The notes under the pieces are model-generated. The model did no database searches and had not been told where the DNA came from. It saw nothing but the letters and a program-made list of their open reading frames with translations. A DNA stretch of 64,000 nt, taken from Endomychus coccineus. Lineage: Eukaryota; Arthropoda; Insecta; Coleoptera; Endomychidae. Shown here in pieces: positions 1 to 11,310 of this stretch; within the stretch, counting starts at the first letter, position 1; every line of letters starts with the position of its first letter. The position numbers were made by a program, and so were the translations under genes. The stretch spans positions 274,270,742 through 274,334,741 of the forward strand of contig OY294067.1 of assembly GCA_958510875.1 (NCBI GenBank), given 5' to 3'.

Positions 1-884
1 TCCCCACCAGAATGCACCAGCAACGTGGCCGAAGTTCTGCGAAAGCAGTGCCCGGTATACTCTTTCGCATGGGATAGTCCCAGAAAAGTAGCAATTTCTT
101 CTGGCATTTTACCGAATTTGTGAATGCCAATGAATTGATGATGTGCTTTACCGTTCGCATATTTATAGAAGACACGCCGATTATTTAAATTCGAGGGTCT
201 GGAGGCTGCATATTTTCTGTAAACGCTTAAATATTCCGTTACTACAAAAGATCTTGATCTTTTGGTCTTAGTATTTGGTAGCATAATTAGCAATTTGTCG
301 CCCATATCATTTATATCATCTATTTTCATTTGCAAAAGCTCATCACATCTACAAGCCCCAGCGACTGCAACAATAATTACAACCTAAAATATAAATTGAA
401 AATTAGTTCTTTAATCCATAATAGATCATTTTCAATATATTCCTACCTTCGTACACAAATACAGTTCATCTGGGGCATCTGATAAAAATTTCTCGATTTC
501 TTCTCTTTGAAAAACTCGGGATTTTTTTGCATGGAAACCGTCTGACTGGCGTTTCAAAAAAGCCCGTAACTTCTGGTATTTTGCCAAATCAATGTTATTT
601 TCCATGTTCAGGGTAGCTTTCAACATCGAATAGGTAGACCATAACGTTGAAGGCTTCATTTTCTTTGAAAGATCGGAAAAATAGACAATCAGCACATTTT
701 CAGAGAAAGATCCTATATTTTTCTTCTGTCCATATTCCATGAATCTGCTGTATGTGAGTTCATATACAGTTCTTGATTTTTCCGGTAAAAGGTTAAATTC
801 CACATCTCGCGCCTGGTCTCTTATCTCAGGTGGTGTTAATTGCATCAATTCATCCTCACTTTGCAATAAATCCATTTCTAACAT
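1..884 (-). CDS. Tyrosine recombinase (Crypton-like or domesticated), two exons, cut by the window edge
   Basis: Exon 1 runs from the ATG at 884 to 447 (146 codons). The donor is AAG|GTAGGA, the intron is 63 bp (446-384) and the acceptor is TTTTAG. Exon 2 runs from 383 to the window edge and stays open for 127 codons. Exon 1 looks like the SAM-like core-binding domain (residues about 30-145). Exon 2 is the catalytic domain: the first catalytic Arg is in GACRCDELL, a probable beta-hairpin Lys is in YANGKAHHQFIG, and the H-x-x-R box is GHCFRRTSATLL. The second-half His/Trp and the nucleophilic Tyr would lie beyond position 1. Tyrosine recombinases cut and rejoin DNA through a 3'-phosphotyrosine. 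In animals this combination is known from Crypton transposons and domesticated relatives (KIAA1958-type). No stop or frameshift is seen, so it is either a young element or a host gene; the sequence does not decide which. Confidence 0.8.
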
Positions 885-1204
885 GACAACTTTTCAAAAT
901 TGACAATGACAAAGTAAACAGTAAACAAACATATTCAACAAACGTCATCAGCGGTAAACATAGTAACGCAGGGCCCAGTTACCTTTAATAAAATAATTTA
1001 GTTATTTGGATATTGATAATGAAACGCAATTTAAATATGAAAAAGTCAATTTTGCGTGGAATTGGAACAAATTTGAAGAAAAAAATATATGTTTCACACG
1101 GCAGAAAAGCAGATTTCTTGTGCTTTTATGCCTAGTAAAACAAATAACTATTTTTCCTGAAATGAATTTTATATTATGTTATACAAATTTAGCCTTGAGA
1201 TTGC
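885..1204. other. No gene recognised
   Basis: This is the upstream flank of the recombinase gene. It is AT-rich with short chance frames and shows no domain similarity. A promoter for the minus-strand gene would lie here, but no clear TATA or Inr element stands out. Confidence 0.4.
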
Positions 1205-1340
1205 CAGTGTGGTGAAACAATTTGTCAGGATCAATTCTGAATTGAGTGTTACAAGGTTTGTGTAAATTTCAGTCTAGTTCTCCAACTTCCAGAAGTTAAA
1301 ATGATTTCATACTACGCAAACGCCGAAACCATAGATATAT
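1205..1340 (+). repeat. Dispersed repeat C, copy 1
   Basis: It matches 38,873-39,004 in the same orientation. Both begin with CAGTGTGGTGAAACAATTTG and end with AACGCCGAAACCATAGATAT, with moderate divergence and indels between. Noncoding; family unknown. Confidence 0.7.
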
Positions 1341-1345
1341 TGTTC

Positions 1346-1888
1346 ACAGATATTTGTTTGATGTTGTTCAGTCTTTAGTACCTATAATTTTCTTCCGATA
1401 ATGGAATGTTAACGAGTCGATGTACCATACTGGCCAGTTATTTTATGTTGGTAACCATTTGTCAATTTACACTATGAAAAGTGTTCGATAAAATCTGAGT
1501 ATCAAACACACTAAGTATAATGTTTTTCGCGAAGTAAATATAGACACTGCCGGTATCATGATTCATTCGACGAAGATAGATGTTAGGAGCTCTGAAGGTT
1601 GCCACCAATGCTGTATAAATATTAACAATCCAATTTAAAGATGATGTAATGAAAATGTTTGAAGAACTCCAATAAAATGTGATACTAAACAAAGAAGATG
1701 TTTACACAATAATTTCATCCAAAATGAACTCCATGAAGTATAAAGTGCGAGTACAGTATGAACTCTTAAATTGAGCTATATAAGATTAATATCGTGTGAA
1801 CGTTGAACAGTAATCGCAATATATAAAAAGTTTAATTACCTTAATGGAATCATAACACTACCAGAGGCAAATATTTAATATCCTTATA
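1346..1888. other. No gene recognised
   Basis: AT-rich sequence with only short chance reading frames. I see no domain similarity and no repeat partner in the window. Confidence 0.4.
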
Positions 1889-1889
1889 A

Positions 1890-2385
1890 TTAAAAATATC
1901 ATTTTGAACACGACTTTTGTAGATCCCGAACTTGTCAAGTCTGAAACTTCATCAAAGGTGTTTCCTAAACGGTTATTTTGGTTGTTCTTGAATAGGTTGT
2001 ATTGCAAATTTAGGAGACACAATATGGAATTTGTTGATTATTTCAGTGTGATAAGTGAAAGTTTTGAATTTGATTGAAGTATCTAAAGGTAGTGGTTACA
2101 AATCAATTTACTTTTTTGTATAGAAATTAAATTATTGATCAGAGATTTGTCGAAACTATTGTCCCACGCTTTTTGCTGATGTTTCTCTCAACTTCTTTGT
2201 TATAATTTTGCTGGCTCGAACGGACGTTGGATAATCTATGAAAAGTACTATTAAATGAAGCCATTATAATTAATTGATGTAACTCAATCCGCAGGAGTAT
2301 AATCACCTATTTTTTGAGTGGGTTTTCTGTATATGCTGAATTAGCATCTTTTATAATGTTGATATCATAAACTACATAATTCCAT
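1890..2385 (-). mobile_element. Penelope-like element fragment (end of RT and start of endonuclease)
   Basis: Reading the minus strand from about 2,380 gives a decayed Penelope RT C-terminal region (an AYTENPLKK-like segment, then MASFNSTFHRL). It continues toward the endonuclease linker and degrades around 1,890. The same segment recurs at 49,440-49,690 and 54,900-55,440, where the GIY-YIG endonuclease identifies the family. Frameshifts and stops are frequent. It abuts the transposase fragment 2,386-2,762, so a single open frame (2,307-2,762) spans both and is a chance fusion. Confidence 0.6.
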
Positions 2386-2762
2386 GGGAAATTATTATTT
2401 TCATCGAAATTATAAATTCTCCCAGGTCTGTTCATCAGATCCAGTTCCAAAAGAACTTGTTTCAGTTGTTTGAAATCATTAACCACAAACTTATTCAACT
2501 TCTGGGCACGCGCCGGGTTCATACTTTCTGATTTCCTTTTTCTCATTTCGGGATTTATTTTCAAAAATCCGTTAAGCCAGTAACAGCCAGCCATTTTGGA
2601 CATGCTAGAAAATTTGTTTGCGTTACCATTTTTGGGGCAGAAATTAGAAACACATCTTCTCAATGACTTTGATGTCAGTGGGTAACTAACATCTGCCAAT
2701 CGAACTATTCTTAAAGAGAGTTCTTCTTCTTGATCAGCAGATAATGTTACTTTACGCTCCAT
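2386..2762 (-). pseudogene. Pogo/Tigger-type transposase fragment, N-terminal half
   Basis: Starting at the ATG at 2,762 the frame reads like the CENPB-type DNA-binding half of a pogo-superfamily transposase. There is an EEELSLRIVRLAD helix region, then a WLNGFLKINPEMRKRKSES segment (typically WL..FL.R.P.LS.RK.E). NKFVVNDFKQLKQVLLEL leads into IYNFDENN, the position of the first catalytic Asp in the DDE core (usual form IYNVDETG). Homology stops there, where the Penelope fragment begins. The rest of the DDE domain is missing, so this is a dead fragment. Confidence 0.7.
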
Positions 2763-2984
2763 AGTTGATTTAGTGGTCGGTTATTGTTGACATATCTGGA
2801 TGAAGTCCTTCACGGTATTGAAAATGTTATAGATACTTTTCGACGAGACATCCTACCTTCAATCACAGCGACAGCTGCATTTTTTAAAGTTTGGTCAGTC
2901 CAATTGCTCTTAATGTTCTGATTACTCTATTACCGCTCTTAATGGTTATCGACTTTGTATCCTCCAAATTCTAAAGGAACTTCA

Positions 2985-3812
2985 ATCAACAAGAAATGTC
3001 CTTTTTAGCGTAAGTGTTATTCATGTAGACGATGTTTTGCATCAAACATTTCAATTTTTAATAACTAGATTAAATAATTTGTGATTGCAGGTAGCGCTGA
3101 TCAAGTGTTGTTAAATTTGTTGCATTGGAAGGTTCCTACCATAGATTCACAAACATAATAAAATAATAAAACAAGATTTTTATTTGAATAAAATAACTAT
3201 ACAAGTTTGATCCTATTCCACATTAGGTACTAACTTACTATAAAAGAGCTTACCTAAAATATAACTTTGATGGTAATCTTAGGATAGATGGTTTATGGAA
3301 TATTATCTAATTGGGTTCAACCAATACCGTCTATAGTACAAGGCCTGAATGTTCAGGGAAAAGTCAGTATTACGTCATCAACAAGAGGCTCTGAGAATAG
3401 TCGTAGCACTTTGCGATAAAGATTAGAATTAAACAGGGTCTTAACTCTTCCTATGTGGAAAATCATATGTTCCTAAGGTGTTCTCGTGTGATTGGAACAT
3501 ATTTTCACCTATAAATAGGCGTGTATAAGATGATACGACTGAAATAAATGCGTTTGCAAAATGGTTTCCTAACTGAATGTTCATGCTGGTTCTTACCGCG
3601 TTTTGTGTGGTACATATAGTTCACTGACGTTTGTTACTTATTCCGAATAAATGTTGTGCTCCTGCTTGAAAGGGTAATTACAACAAAGGGCTAAAAGTTC
3701 AAACGTTTTGTTTTCCTAATGTTAATGAACTACGGGAACGATGGATATCGGCTGGTCCCTGTGAAAGAATTTTGTCAATTTTGTATCATTTGTGACACTA
3801 ATGCACTCAAAA
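2985..3812 (+). repeat. Dispersed repeat B, copy 1
   Basis: It is homologous along nearly its whole length to 13,075-13,890. Shared blocks include TTATTCAT(G/A)TAGACGATGTT, TAGTACAAGGCCTGAATG, ACGTCATCAACAAGAGGCT and GATGGATATCGGCTGGTCCC. Copy 1 carries an extra block of about 120 bp at 3,160-3,285. No coding capacity is recognised. No terminal inverted repeats were found, so the class is unknown. Confidence 0.75.
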
Positions 3813-3894
3813 ATATTAGCAAATATTTGAACATGATAAGTTACGTATCCTCATCCATTTGATAATTCAAGACAATTGTTTCATCTATTCGATA

Positions 3895-4675
3895 TAATAT
3901 ATATATTTGATTACAACTTAGACGGTACTATCCTTAAGAGACCAGCAACCTATAAAGACCTCGGCGTAATTTTCGATACCAAACTATCCTTCATTTCTCA
4001 TCTGGAGTCTGTGATGGAGGCTGCTAACAGACTACTTGGGTTTATTGTGTGAAGCTGTCTTGATTTTTCAGACATAGACACGCTGAAATTATTGTTCATA
4101 ACATTTGTGCGATCGCGGCTTGAGTACGCATCTGTGATTTGGTTCCCTGGTTATGCCGTTCATAGAGATAACCTGGAATCTGTTCAGCGCCTCTTTTTAA
4201 AGTAACTATCCTTGACAATGACACCAATGACACTACTAAATATGATATTTTCAATTCTAGCCTAAAACAGATTGCTCGCCTACTGCGATGAAACATTATT
4301 CATACTTTTTCAGCTCTTTCTTACTTTTTTCTCTTTGTTCATTGCTGTGTTAAATATTTTTGGCTATTCATTCTTTTTCTTTTTGATTTTGTATCCTCTC
4401 GGACTAGAGTATAGTTTTATTTAGATTTAGTTTAGATAATAATTGTTAATTTATATATTTTCTTATGCATTATCCTGATCCTTAATTGGGTTTATACCTG
4501 TTGATCAGTGTAAGATTAAATGAATAATATTATTTCCTGATTATGTTAGGACATATTTGTAGCATTTAGGTTGATCAACTCACGTATTTTTATAATGAAT
4601 AATGTTTCTTGAGAGGACATGTAACAAAAACTTGACGTTTAAATTGTATTCATGTCATTGTAATTTTGAATAATA
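3895..4675 (+). mobile_element. Non-LTR retrotransposon, 3' fragment
   Basis: The plus strand at 3,910-4,205 encodes the region downstream of the RT catalytic core of an APE-type LINE. It reads TYKDLGVIFDTKLSF, then a stop, then a SRLEYASVIWFPGY segment that matches the conserved LEY...W motif. An AT-rich 3' UTR follows and ends in the AAT microsatellite at 4,672. 5'-truncated and interrupted by stops. Confidence 0.75.
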
Positions 4676-4692
4676 ATAATAATAATAATAAT
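4672..4692. repeat. (AAT)n microsatellite between two tail-to-tail LINEs
   Basis: Seven AAT units. The plus-strand LINE 3,895-4,675 and the minus-strand LINE 4,690-6,395 both end here, so the tract is the 3' tail of both. Confidence 0.85.
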
Positions 4693-6395
4693 ATAACTTT
4701 ATTAATACAAATACTCTAATGGGAGGCGAAGATCTAGCATAAGCTACTCAACTTGACCCCCCAGACGAGCAAAATTATACACACAAATTCTAAACCAAGC
4801 CTAAATTAAATTGATACATACAAGAAAGAAAATGACGATCCAGTCTGTCGATGAGCAATGAGAACACACTCTCAGCCCTCCGAAAATATTCTATCTCTAA
4901 GCCTCAAACGAAAGCTCTTCACTGACAAGTTCTCATGCTGTAAACAGTACTTATTAAATATTACCGGGGCATTGTACGAAAAAGATCTACGAAACATGGA
5001 AGAACGAAATCTACGCAAGGACAATGTATTTACATGTCTCAAATGAAGGTCATGCACATCCTGTCTAAAAGTAAGCTTCTGTCTCAAGTAAAGTGGTGAC
5101 GAGGTAGACAACAATTTACAAACAAACATTGAGAAGTGGTACTTGTATAACTGGTCAACGCTAAGCCATCTGAGCTCCTTTATCTTATGTGAGATGTGGT
5201 CAAACTTTGCAAAGCCAAATACAAATCGAGCACATGAATTTACAACCTTCTGCAAACGATACCTGCATAGTTTGTCCAAACAGGGACACTGCAGTAATGT
5301 AGTAGTGGAATTACTAACCACTCACAAAGTTTTTTTCGCATTTTGAAGTTAATAATATGGTAGTTAGAGTACATCAATTTAAGTGCAATAAAGGCTTTTT
5401 TCACAACATTTGAGACATGCTCTCTAAATCTCAAGTTAGTGTCAAAAATAACGCCCAAATTTCTCCCTGTCTCTACGTACTTAATAAGCTCACCGTCTAT
5501 CATCAACTTAAAGTTATGCAGGATATGTGTCCTGCAGTTCCTGGGACAAAATACCATATACATACACTTTTTTGGATTCAATTTGAGATTTCACGCGCAT
5601 AAACAGAAATAGAAGCCAAGTCACGAGTTAAAGCAGCAGCAGCACGTATAACGTCCCCAGGTCAAAAGACAGACCGAATCTGAGTGTCGTATAGATCAGA
5701 AACAATAAGGGACCAAGCACAGAACCCTGCGGAATCTCAGAAGTAATATAACGAACTGAAGACCTTTCACCCCTGCATTCAACAACCTGTGTCCTCTCAC
5801 AAAGATAAGACATAAAAAAATTACAAACTGTATCGCTGAAACCATAAAACTTCAATTTGGCTACTAGGAGGGAGTGGTCCAGCGTATCAAAGGCTTTAGA
5901 GAAATCTAATAATATCAATGCAGCTACATGTCCTTGGTCTATACTTCTCACGATATCATCCACAATATTAGCCAAGACTGTTACCGTACTGTGGCCCCTT
6001 CTAAAACCAAATTGCAGATCCGAAACAATTCCTACTCCAGTAACATATGTGTAAATCTGTCTGAATAGAATCTTTTCCAGGACTTTACCACACAGTGGTA
6101 TAATACTTATTGGTCTTAAATCGGAATATGACTCAGGATCGGTGACTTTAGGCAAGGGCTTCACAATGGAAAGTTTCCATAAGCTCGGGAAGAATCCTAT
6201 CTCCAGGCAGCAATTAATTATATGTGTCAAATGTAAGCAAATAGTGGGCAAACATAGTTTCAACATCTTGGAATTTATCCCATCGCTACCATAGACTTCC
6301 GAAACCAACCCTTGAACAACAGATCTAACCTCATCTGGCGTCGTAAGAACAAAATTGAAAGAATATTGGGCATCATATTTTCTACCTTTCAATCA
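4690..6395 (-). mobile_element. Jockey-like non-LTR retrotransposon, 5'-truncated, YADD box lost
   Basis: A minus-strand RT frame starts near 6,392. It contains EVYGSDGINSKMLK, SDLRPISIIPLCGKVLEKI, QFGFRRGHST, DFSKAFDTLDHSLL and PQGSVLGPLLFLIY. Directly after LFLIY (about 5,700) the sequence jumps to a region that normally follows the catalytic YADD box, and the frame shifts. The YADD motif is therefore gone through an internal deletion. Two further frames (5,581-5,240 and 5,321-4,872) hold the thumb and 3' region, including LGVIFDTNLRFREHVS. The 3' end is an (ATT)n tail. The endonuclease domain is absent, so the copy is inactive. Confidence 0.85.
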
Positions 6396-7533
6396 AATCA
6401 TCGTTCGATGGAACTTGCTAACACAAGTTAGTAATAAAAGAAATGGTGAATTTTCCACATGGTACATTTCGAATTAATTCGTGTTAGGCGTATTCACGCA
6501 TTTTGATTTATATTCGTTGATTCGTTGACTGATCAAAAACGACAAACCGAACAGTCAACCGCTCTGAATGGGTATCGATTTTATATCCTCTAAATTCTAA
6601 ATTGCCAGTCAACCTCTATGATGTCTAATAACCTCCTTGTCAAACCACATATCACACATCATTAGTTACCACAACATGCGGCCGTATTTCACCCATCGGG
6701 ATCATCAATAATTTTGGAGTAAAGTGTGCTCGCATATTTCATGTTCCCATAATGATACTTGGATAAATATTGTATATTTACTATGAATTATTCATTTCCA
6801 AATAATCGAGGATGTGGGTATAGAACAGATATATTACAACGGTAATGTAATATACAGTGGTTGATATCTAATGATAAACCATATTAAAGTGACATCAACA
6901 TCGGTATATTCCCTTAACTCGTTTCCTCCACACATCATTATCAGCGAATGTAAAATACGAATACGTACCCGCGGTCGTCTGTACTTGTGGAATCTCATCT
7001 CGCGTCTATAATCTCTCTGTTGCTTTTATGTACTTTGTAATGTGCACACAACTCATATCATGGTTTATACACGTTATGATAACGCTGAGAGGCCTTATCC
7101 TTATAGTGTTGTCATTCAAAACTCTTTAGTTCTACTTGAAACCTGAGAACACACGATTTAATTGAAGCGTGGAATGCATGCGAAGAACGAGAAAATGAGG
7201 AGTACATGTGTTGCCTTTAGTTACACTACGCTTTCTGTCAACACAAGGTAACCTTTATAGACTTTGATTAAAGAGCAGATTGGTATATTATTGGATTTGT
7301 GTGTATATAAAATTCATTACGTATTTACCTACTAACATTCCAATCATAACTATGAGTATATATTATAATAGGATTCAGTCAGTTATGATTTTGTCTGATT
7401 TGCAATAACAAATCATTCAAATTCCAATTAATAACATATTTTTGATTGAATTGAGACTAACCTGGATATTATTGGCGATAATCGTTGCACACTGAAGGGC
7501 TGATCCACTTTAATATCAATACTAATGAGTAAT
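6396..7533. other. No gene recognised
   Basis: AT-rich sequence. About 6,560-6,600 resembles 2,950-2,985 (TATCCTCYAAATTCTAAA), suggesting a decayed relative of the flank of repeat B. Nothing else is recognised. Confidence 0.4.
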
Positions 7534-7690
7534 CCCCTTATCCACTAAAAATACTATTAAAGTATTAAGGACGTTTCAGCTACCGAATAGCCATCATCAG
7601 AGAATACTGAATTAGAAATCAAAATGTACCTATTCAAATTCTAGTTGGAGTTAATAATGAAGACAAGGGGTTACTCTCAATGACTCCCGT
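7534..7690 (-). mobile_element. Penelope-like element terminal module
   Basis: Contains the shared terminal string CTTATCCACTAAAAATACTA, the ribozyme-like segment, then a flank (AGAAATCAAAATG, GAGTTAATAATGAA...AAGGGGTTACTCTCA) shared with 49,020-49,085 and 54,848-54,915. It lies directly against a LINE copy. Confidence 0.65.
7562..7607 (-). ncRNA. Hammerhead-ribozyme-like motif, family 1
   Basis: The minus strand reads CTGATGA (7,600-7,594), a helix II hairpin GGCTA/TAGCT, then GAAA (7,577-7,574) and a short helix III segment. Possible helix I strands GTATT and AATAC flank the core. As in all copies here, one extra U sits between CUGAUGA and helix II. Confidence 0.5.
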
Positions 7691-8900
7691 TCGTTTTGCA
7701 CTTTCGCCAGAGTAATTGGTAGAAATTTCACTACCAGTTCATTCATTCCCCTAACCGAAAAACATGGCACACTGTCTACTATACCACAAGAAAAAGGGCA
7801 ACGTTTTTGCCGGAATGTTTGCAGCAAATTCCACTTTGGATCTACAAGGGGAGGACCCTCCTAATATTGTTGCCATTGATAGCCATATGACTGAAATTGT
7901 CTTTTGTCAGCGTACAATTAGGCGCAATCTAATTGATCTCAACACCAAAAGTCCATGGGGCCAGACGGAATTCCACCTGTCGTTCTCATGGAATGTGCGC
8001 CTGAATTAACACTAGTTTTCTGCAGGTTGTTTTCCCTTTCATACAAACTTGGTGTGTTTCCTTCCAACTGAAAGACAGCTAGAGTCCAATCAATACCAAA
8101 AAAAGGAAAGAAGACCCTTCCTAATAATTATAGACTCATTGCACTTTTATATATGATCTCTAAAGTGATGGACAAAGCTATCACCATCGAGCTCATCCAA
8201 TAACTAGGGAGCTCCAAGATCGTGAATGACGTGCAATATGGCTTCCGTCAGCAGATAGCAGGAGACCGGGAATTCTCTAGCTGTATCATTGGATATATCC
8301 AAAGCATTTGATCGAGTCCGGCAGCAAAGCCTTCTTGGGAAACTTCCCTCATATGGTTTACCGCCTCAACTTTGTCCCTAACTATCGAATTTTCTCTCAG
8401 ATGGATCACTCCATGTGTTCGTTGACGGAGTATCCTCCGATATGATGGCTATCAACGCTGACGTTCCACAGGGATCGGTCTTGGCACCAACTTTGTATCT
8501 GCTTAATATAAACGATCTGCTAGAAGTGTCCACCTGTCCCGCCCACAGATGATGGTACTCTTCATACCGCTTTCTCATCTAGAGCTCCTGTGCCATCTAA
8601 TGAAACCAGAGGAGCGAAACAGAGACAAGTTGATGCAATTAATGGAGATCTGGCAAAGATTTTGATATGGGGATCTGATAATCTAGTAGGATTTGATGCA
8701 ACCAGAACTCAAGCTTGCGTCTTCTTCAGGAAGGCGAATCTCACAATCCCTATTATGATGATGTCAAGCACAACCACTCCTATGAATTTTTTCATAGCTA
8801 TGCTCGGAATCACCACCAATAGCATCCTCTCATGGGATGATCATGTGAGGTTCATTGCGAAAACCGCTTTATATTCCGTGCCAAGAGCTACTTAACGTGT
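7690..8900 (+). mobile_element. Non-LTR retrotransposon, family A, copy 1
   Basis: Decayed LINE RT region. In shifting frames it reads FAGMFAANSTLDLQGEDPP, TIRRNLIDLNTKSPWG, ECAPELT.VFCRLF, a decayed YRLIAL box, QYGFR, LDISKAFDRV and DVPQGSVLAPTLYLLNI. The catalytic DD of the FADD box is still readable near 8,545 but out of frame (TDDGTLHTAFSS). At least three frame breaks and several stops are present. The same family recurs at 14,925, 18,895, 52,465 and 62,395. Confidence 0.85.
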
Positions 8901-8970
8901 AAATTCCACTTAACGGCTTAGAAATGGTCCCTGTAGAACAATCGGTTAACTCCTGTAACGTCAGCTATGC

Positions 8971-9062
8971 TGGACCGTATATTCTAAGAGTCATGGACCG
9001 TATATTCTAAGAGTCATGGACCGTATATTCTAAGAGTCATGGACCGTATATTGTAAGGGTCG
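8971..9062. repeat. 23-bp tandem repeat, four units
   Basis: Units begin at 8,971, 8,994, 9,017 and 9,040 (TGGACCGTATATTCTAAGAG plus TCA). The first three are identical and the fourth has three or four changes. Identical units suggest recent slippage expansion at the decayed 3' end of the LINE. Confidence 0.9.
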
Positions 9063-10319
9063 TGGTTGTTCGGTGTCAGATTTGTTTCTATTTCGAAGAT
9101 GCTCTGTGAGACAACGAGGAAGCCGGAAAGGCGAGAAAATGGCGACACTTCTGGTCAATTCTTTCAAGTGAGAAGTCCGTCGATGGGTTATTTTTCAACA
9201 GGGATGTGATATCAAGCTTGTTGTTTGGAACTAAATTCTGGGAATATTCTTCCGTTGAAAACGAAGACATCAATTACTTATTTGGATTGAAATAATTCTG
9301 ATTAATTCAGTAATTCATGTACCTTAGGGAATCTAAATCTTGTTTCGACGTATCTGTTTGTGAACGGAAATAAAGTTGTCTTATTTGAAGGAAAACCCTA
9401 TCGTGATAGAGGTAAATATCTTTGTAATTCCATTTGATTCATTCCCTAACTTCAGGAATTAATTAATCTGCCTTCATAGGTGGTATCTGACAGAACATAG
9501 GCTAGTTCTGAATTGTTCAACAATTGTTATGTATTTTGTTCATGTCTGTCTTTTGACGACAATAGAACAATAGAGGTTTGAACATTTTGTGATTTCAGGG
9601 TTCTTCTTCTTCTTCTTCTTCCTATTTTTTGTGTCTATGTTGTGGAAAATTCAACAAGAAGTGTATTGAGGATTGTTTGCGTTTGCTGTGGAAAGATTAC
9701 TTAGGTGTAGAAGTAATAACTCATAACCAAGAAAGTACAACATCCAGCTCTCACCAGGTCAGGGAATCGATTGTGGTTTTATGTAACAATTTAAATAATC
9801 ATTAAGTATTGTATATTATGTAAATTCAATCAACTGTTCACTTATTTAAATGATTTAAGTAACTAATTTCATTCATATTTTCAATTCATTCGTTTCATAT
9901 CTCATTAATATAAGCTATGTCATAAATTATATCAATATTAGTATTTCAAATTAAATTTCAATCATTCTGGGTACAGGTCTTTTATTTTCTTTTCTTTCAG
10001 TGTAATTTAACCTAGGGACTTGAGTATTTGCATCCCCTAGTTGTACATATAATTCATTGGTTGGTTTAAATACTCTGGCGCCCGAATTCTTAACATCTAA
10101 AATTATAACCTACGACCATCTTCACTGTAGCTGTCGGCAACCAAGTGATAAAATAGAACTTTTAGTTTATCCTTTAATAAGAGTGAATTGTAACCCTTAC
10201 ACTACTTTACATCCGAGCAGCTCCTTATAACGCTTATAACCTCCAATCCTCCAAGAAAAAATTAAATGCCTATCACACGATGATTATAGGTTACCTTCAC
10301 GTGTATTCAAAGTATAAAA
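9063..10319. other. No gene recognised
   Basis: AT-rich sequence with a short (TTC)n tract at 9,601-9,622. The only frames are short ones without recognisable domains. Confidence 0.4.
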
Positions 10320-11310
10320 GAAAACTGGAGATAAATCTGAATTTAATAAAGGACTTTTTCGCTTATACATTCCCATTCCTTCTAAATTACCTAGATATTA
10401 CCTATACTCTTTTTAGAAGTGATAAACTTTCATGAGAAATGGTGTGACCTATATTTAAGATATGTTCTGCTAATGCTGATTTTTCACTATTATTCTTCTT
10501 CATATAAGGAAAATGTTCTTTATGACGAGTTAAAATGTCTCTTCCAGTTTGACCCACATAGCATTTTGAACACGACTCACAATCGATTTTTTAAGTTGGA
10601 AACTTTATTAAAGGTATTGCCCAAACAGTTTTTTAGTTTGCTCTTACATCTATAAATAGATTGTATTGAAAATAAAGAAAACAAATTATGGAATTTACTA
10701 ATTAATATTAATTAATTGTGAATAGTACTCACAATTAATTTTGAAAATTATAGATTTGTTTGAATCGAAAAGTTTATCAAAGATATTGCCTAACTGTTTT
10801 TTAGCTTGTTCTTGCATCTATAGACAGGTTTATTGCAAATTTGGAAAACAAATTGAGGAATTTATTGATAACTGAATTCGTTAGTTGATTTTGTTGCATT
10901 CTCCGTTTTTGACTATAAATTAACTTATTTATCAAAGATTATCAAATTTTAGATCTAAAATTTGGATTGTGAGATTTCATAAACTTCTTTTACAAATGTA
11001 TAACATGAACTCACACTTGGGTAATACTAATTTATTTATCAAAGATTTGTCGTAATCATCATCTTCACTTACAATTGCGAAAATGTCATCGGTATATCTG
11101 TGCCATACTTTGGAAACTGATTTAATTTTGATTTTGACGAGGTTTCGAGTACGCTTAAAAAAATGTTACTCAGGGGTAGTGGATTGCTCATTGCAAAACC
11201 GCTTGTTTATAGGTATTTTTGTTGAAAGTGAAATGATTTTGCTCCATACAAAAATCTCCAAGGGCAGTTCTATCTAAATATGTAATAACATACAGAATGT
11301 TCTAATGAAA
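10320..11310 (-). mobile_element. Penelope-like element remnant: RT catalytic region plus GIY-YIG region
   Basis: On the minus strand, near 11,215-11,155, a decayed GFAMSNPLPLSNIFLSVLET matches the Penelope box GFAMGNPLSPLLADIFxExLE. It is followed at about 11,115-11,045 by VWHRYTDDIFAIVSEDD, the RT catalytic box (YxDD). Further down, 10,580-10,420 corresponds to the endonuclease: CESCSKCYVGQT-like cysteines, then KEHF and EHILN. Frameshifts and stops occur throughout. The order RT then GIY-YIG is diagnostic for Penelope-like elements. Confidence 0.8.

Noticed and set aside
2307..2762. Single 151-codon gene
   Set aside because: The N-terminal part is a pogo-type transposase and the C-terminal residues come from an adjoining Penelope fragment; it is a chance fusion of two dead elements.
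8971..9062. CRISPR-like array
   Set aside because: Units are directly adjacent with no spacers, in a eukaryotic genome; a simple tandem repeat.
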